This document shows positions 52,201-58,200 of a DNA stretch of 64,000 nucleotides, one piece after another. Numbering within the stretch: position 1 is the stretch's first letter; every line of letters starts with the position of its first letter. The stretch comes from Ophiodon elongatus (Eukaryota > Chordata > Actinopteri > Perciformes > Hexagrammidae). The notes under the pieces are model-generated. The model searched no databases, was not told where the DNA came from, and saw only the letters and a list, made by a program, of their open reading frames with translations. A program made the position numbers and the translations under genes. The stretch is from positions 198,501 to 262,500 of the forward strand of contig JACSYO010000134.1 of assembly GCA_016806645.1 (NCBI GenBank), read 5' to 3'.

Positions 52201-55200
52201 GTAGGCCATCTTTAAAAAAAGGCATATTATGGTACTTAGAGGCCACATTGTCCACCTGGAAACGGAAAAGGAGAAGAAAAACAAACACTGAAAGCATTTG
52301 GCCTCATAACAAGAGAATTTATTTCTTAACAATAGGTGTCTGGATAGCTAACGTTGAGCCCAGTTGGACTAGGATGGATTTTCTCGCTTCACTTCCCAAT
52401 AAAGCAAGCATGACTAATGATCCAACATGTGGCCAAATGCTGCTGTTTCCACACTCTGTAATTATATAACATTATTCTATCATTTGTGGTGTGTTCATGT
52501 GCTTGGCTGGACTCTCCAATTGACTAGTCTAATCAATAGAACTGAAGGTCTGTTGTGTTTAGAAACCCTAATGTGATAAGCAGGGATCTAATAAAATGCT
52601 TGGTTTGATTCAAGATTAGAGGTTTATGAGGTGTAGGGAGAGGGGAAGGCACTTACCGGAGGTCCTCTTGGACCAATGATAGACAGACCTGGCTCGCCTG
52701 GTGCTCCCTATCGACAGATAGAAGAGAGCAAGAAAGAAAAAGATATCATTAGAGAAATTCAGCACATCCAAAAGGAAATAGCTTTAGCGGAGAACAATCC
52801 ATCCGCAGGCATTTGTCCAAACATGTGTCTAATTCCGACACATGAATACCTCCTCTCAGACAACCGTGGTGGACATGCATGGACATGTAAAGCTCTGGTT
52901 TCACTAGAAACTTCCTCAGTGAAGTTGATCCACGTGATCCTGTGAAATCGGTGGTGTTAGAGGCTTGGTGACTATTTGTAGGGTTAGTCGGTTAGCTGCT
53001 TTAGCTAGCAAACTAACTGCTAACAAGCTAGCCAGCTGGGAACTGATTTGGCTGATTTGGCTATCCTGTCACATTTATGTCTTTCCAAGGTAGCTGACTG
53101 GTTATTATCCAACAGACATTTTTATTGACTTCTAGCCTCGTCTCGTTGTGTAACAAAGCTAATGGGCTTCCAGTGTTTTTGTAATCCGAAGACTATTTGC
53201 TATTGATCAACAGCACATCAACTCATGTAAAAAATCAATGAAAGTCTAACTAGCATTGCCCATGCAAAGAAAATCTCAGTGATTCCATCTTCCACAATTT
53301 TGCTCAAATTTTTAAATGCTTGATAGATCAGGCCTCAAATTCAGATTGACAATCACTTTCATCCCAAACCAACTGGTTTCAGGACTGTACTTCATAACTT
53401 GACAGTGTGACTCAAAAGGTCAGCAGTGCTGCTGTATAAACAGTGGAGTGCCTCTGGGCTCTGGATTTGGCCCAGAATAGTTGCTTTGCACTGAGACAGC
53501 GGCGGCCAGAGCAGACCTCTTGATCCCCTCTTGCACAATCCCACAAACCACTGAGGCCACACTGGCCAACTCAGGTTTCCAGCACTTTCCCTTATTAGCT
53601 TCTGTCCTCCTGAAGGAAACCCTATCTCGGGGACATATCTGATGGGCATCCATCAAAGACAGAGGTGATTCCAAATATTCATGAACAAATGTCCACTTTC
53701 GGAGACCAAGAATTTGTTTTCTCACATTTGGTTTAATGTCAGATATATCACCCGAGGGTCAGAAGGCAAATGCAATGGTGGAAAAAGAGGTTTCCTGTCG
53801 TCTGAGGCAGTTTTCAGTTACTTCATTGGTTTTCTACAGCTTTATAGGTTAGACAAGTGAAGATCTACAGACACACTCGTGCAGAGATTGAATAACTTTG
53901 ATTGAAAGAGGTCAAGGCAACAAGGCAAAGTTAGAACTACTAAAACCAGGACCAACTCATACACCCACATAAAACCATGCATATGGTGTGGAACACAACC
54001 ACACAAAACTATGTAGATCTCATTTCCTTCTAAATGGAATTTTCTCAAGCTCATAAAGAGTAGTGTCCATCTGCTGTGGTTCTTTTGCAAAACCAATCCA
54101 TCATGTCTTTCTGTTTTTTCTCCCGGCCTGGCTTAATTTGCCAGTCTCTTGCCCCAAACACCATCCCACTAAACCCACAGAAGCCACTTGTTTGAAGAGC
54201 GTCGTGTTCTGGAAAAAGTTTGTCTTCATTTATTCTCGTTAAGTCTGCCTCACTCTTCCTTTCCTGAGGAAGATGCTTCCATTGTAGTGAGATGAACTAC
54301 AGCCAGATCTGCTGGGTATAATTCCTGTACTCTACTCTCAGAGACTAAGCACACATGGGGGAAAACCGGATCGCACTATTGCAATGAGTTCCCTGCCAGG
54401 AAATAAAAGGAAAGCAATCGATTATTTTGGCCGCGGATCTGTAGAACGATCCAAAAATACATTGTCAGCTTGTCAAGTTATTATTTCTGTTCTTTCACAA
54501 GTCAGGCTGAGGCAAAAACTACTTTAGCTGACTGACAATATTAATGAAGCTTGTCTAATTACCAGACTTGTTATTGTGACATGACAATCAAGAATGTGCT
54601 GAGTATTCCCCTTTTCATTGAAAACACAACACATCACAAATCATGTTCTATATCACGAGAACAAATCTGTAAATCTGCTGTTTCTGTCTTTGATACAGGT
54701 GATAGATTGCTTTAGCAAATGGTGTAAGTCAGTTTTGAAGAGGGTTCAAATCCAACAGGCACATGCATTTGCAACATATTGAGATGAAACAGGAGACACC
54801 TTATTAAAGCAACAGTGTGAGAGATTTAGTGGCATCTAGTGATTAGGTTGCAGATAGGAAGCAACGATATGACCATCCGCTCACCCCTCCCTTTCCAAGC
54901 GTGTCGGAGAACTACTGTGGCCTTCAGCTAGTGAGAGATATCTTTAGGATTTTATAGAACCAGTAAAACCCATTTTCATTCAGTTTCTTGCTCTCCAAAT
55001 TTTAGCCTCCTTCCTGAACCTTCACTTTATCTCTAAAACTGAGCCAAAGACAAAGGAGTGAAAAAGGTTAATATGAAAACTATTTACTGTTGCAGGCAAA
55101 AAGATATTACTCCACATTTTGCGAAACATTGTTTGTGAGCACAAAGAATGAAGAAAGTGTGCCACGCATAGTCAGCTATAGTACAAAGATGCCCTGTGGA

Positions 55201-58200
55201 GTTTTCTAGTAAACTAACTTTCTGCTCAAATCCAGTGTTTCTCACCAACACTCAAGGATTCACACTGTGAAACCTTGAAGCCCAGCACACATGTAGAATG
55301 CATGTTATTCCGCAATTTTTAAACTTGCATTGTTTACACCTATGTTTACAAGCTAGCAATCATCCTCTTTGCTGTCTGTTTCACTGCCGTCTGTCACTTT
55401 TGTTGATCAGTGGAATAGTGTGAAACCTTTGGTATGCATCATGCACATGCATCTATGTGTACACAAGAACAAACCAAACAGAGACTCACTCTTTGAAACA
55501 TTGCTCCATAGCATTAAAAGTGATCAATGACACAGGTTAAGGTTTCAGATTGACTTGTAAGCAGCTCTGCGTGTAACCTGAAGTAACTTCCACATCTGAG
55601 TTCATTTTCTCTGAGGAACTTAAACTTGACCTTCAGCAAACTGCAGCAGACATCGATACTCTTTGCGGGTAGAGTTCATTTCATTGATGTGAATAAAAGT
55701 GATCATTCTGATTTTTATGTGCCTATGCTGCTGACCATGACAGATTTACTGCATGTTTACTGTCTCTGTTGACACACTTATGCAATTCATGAAGCCAAGT
55801 GGGAGATATTGGAGCCTACAGTAAAATTGGTCTTACATGTAATTTCCACCTCGAGGCCAATATCAATCTTTTCTCTCCCAGCTGGCAGCTTATATTTATG
55901 GTAACTTCTATAAGACAGTTGTGCAACGCACCAGAAACAACTTGTATTTATCTCAGTATATAACTCTATTCATTCTCTTTGAGAAGCCCCTACTCTGCTG
56001 TGGCCTCTATAAACCTTTCTCCACTTTCTTTGGGGAGTCTTAAATTTGAACTTTCAGACGCTTATGTGACAAATCATTACTATTGTGTTTCATGGTGTAA
56101 AGAGTTCAGGTAATCCAACCAGGGTGGGAAACCATTTACAGAACGTGACACTCATGCTGTTTGAAAATACAGAGCTGAGTCCCTGCTATAAATCACATGC
56201 TACCTGTACAGTGTACAGCTCTGCACTTGTAACCACCACCAAGTCACATTTTAGCTTTGTCTCAAATGAGCAGCCTGATTATATTCCACTGTTCTGCGAC
56301 TCTTCCTACTCGAGTTTATGCAAACAGGCTGGTTTGACCAGAGAAGACCAAAGTAACAAACGACACCAAATCAAGGACACATACTTAGAGGACAACTTTT
56401 GTCTTTGACTGGTGCTAAATTGCAAAATGTTTAAGTAATCCTGCTAATGGCACATGGTCCCAAACTTACCTTCTTCCCTGCTTGTCCTTTTAAGCTCTGG
56501 GATCAGTCACAGCAGTTGCATGCAAAAAGGTGTGAAGGGAGACACAAGAGAGAGAGGAACCAGTGTTAGAGATATGGAGAGGGTTCGGGGCATGCAGCAT
56601 CCTCAGCACTAGTGATGAGGAGATGGTGGAAGAACTACGCCGAGTGGCTGTATGTGTCAGTTAAGTGGAAGCTAAAGGCCTCAGGTCAGATCACCTAACG
56701 GTGTCTTACACTTCCTGTCTGCTGGTGGAATCAGGGATCCAACTTTGAAACTTTGATAATGTGAGATTTAGTGTACGTTATGATTTGTCTCTGCTTCATG
56801 TTTCTGCACACATTATTGAAGTTTGTCTGAAAAAGTTGGTTTGTCTTCCTTATATGACCATCAAATGGACCACTGGTACATTTTTCTTTATGAGGCCATA
56901 TTACACCAACTGCCTCCTTATCTATGTTCTCTACTGACTCCTACAACTATCAGTGAGCTACAGAGATATTTAGACTAGATTATTTTATAAGCATGCAAGA
57001 TGTTAAGAAGAGGATTAAGAACTATTTGACCACTGAATGCACAAGTCTTGTACCAGTTACTGAATGACACTACTTCTTCTTTGTTTGATGTCATTTTGCT
57101 GGGGTTTTTTTACTCCGTGAATTGTGCTTTTATGTGAAACTCAATATGCTGCCATCTTGGCCAGGACACCCTCAAAAAGACATTTTGAATCTCAATGGTA
57201 CACTATCCTGGTAAAACAAAGGTTTTATATAATATCTACAAAAAATAAACCATTCATCAAAGACGTGTAACGTTTCAAAACAGAAAACAGTTTGACTCAC
57301 ATGGCATTTCACTATTACTGGCCTTTCGTTTAAAATCAGATAAACACCTGCATTTTCTTAGCCAGGTGAGAGGTTTGTGGATACCACAGTGTCATATGGG
57401 TCAAAAATATAAATAATACCCACATGTGACAGGGCTAAAATTGTTTGAAATATGGCATATCCAAAAGAAACTAACCAAATGAATTGAGCGGTTACCCTGT
57501 AAATTACAGGCCGTCAACTGCACAGAAATTGTTGGTTGTGGTTCCACTACTGCACTGCAGCCTGGGTGGGCTGAGAGGGACATCAAGCACACGCTGTCTT
57601 AAATAACACACAGCAACGTCTAATACCTGAAGAATATATTATAGAGTCTACAACTGACAGCTGTAAGGCCCTAAAGACACATTTAGGGGTTTGTGTTACT
57701 CTGTGCACATGAGAATATGGCAGTGTCACTATGTATTTTCTAAAATATGATTGTATCCATTGCACATTGTTCTCCTACATCGTATTACAGTAAGGCTGTT
57801 CATTAACAATACACTCGCTCAGTTAGGCGTGACACCCTTTAGTAGAGGTTAGCCTAAATGTGTGTGGCTTGGTTAAAAACTTAGTTCAGAGACAAGGCAC
57901 TTTTGAGGAACAGTACTGTTCTGCTTTTCCAAGCTTTATCTGAGGGAAGGCCCCCAGTCTCAGACTTTGAAAACCTCTGAAAACCATCAGATCAAAATGA
58001 AGCGGTGATGGTGGTATTTTCATTCACATGATGGCCGTCAAAGGATGGATAGAAATAAAAAGGTATCATCAAATGAATTCTCCTAACGGTATCACTTTAA
58101 GGGGACTGGTATTGGTACTAGTATTGTAGTGTTTTAAACAATACCCAGCCCTAAGGTATCTTAGAACTGATATGTTGCTTATGTCATAATGAATGTAACC

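Noticed and set aside
53392..53725. 101-codon minus-strand frame
   Set aside because: No recognisable domain, no splice context linking it to col13a1, no repeat match; length is within what AT-poor intron sequence gives by chance.
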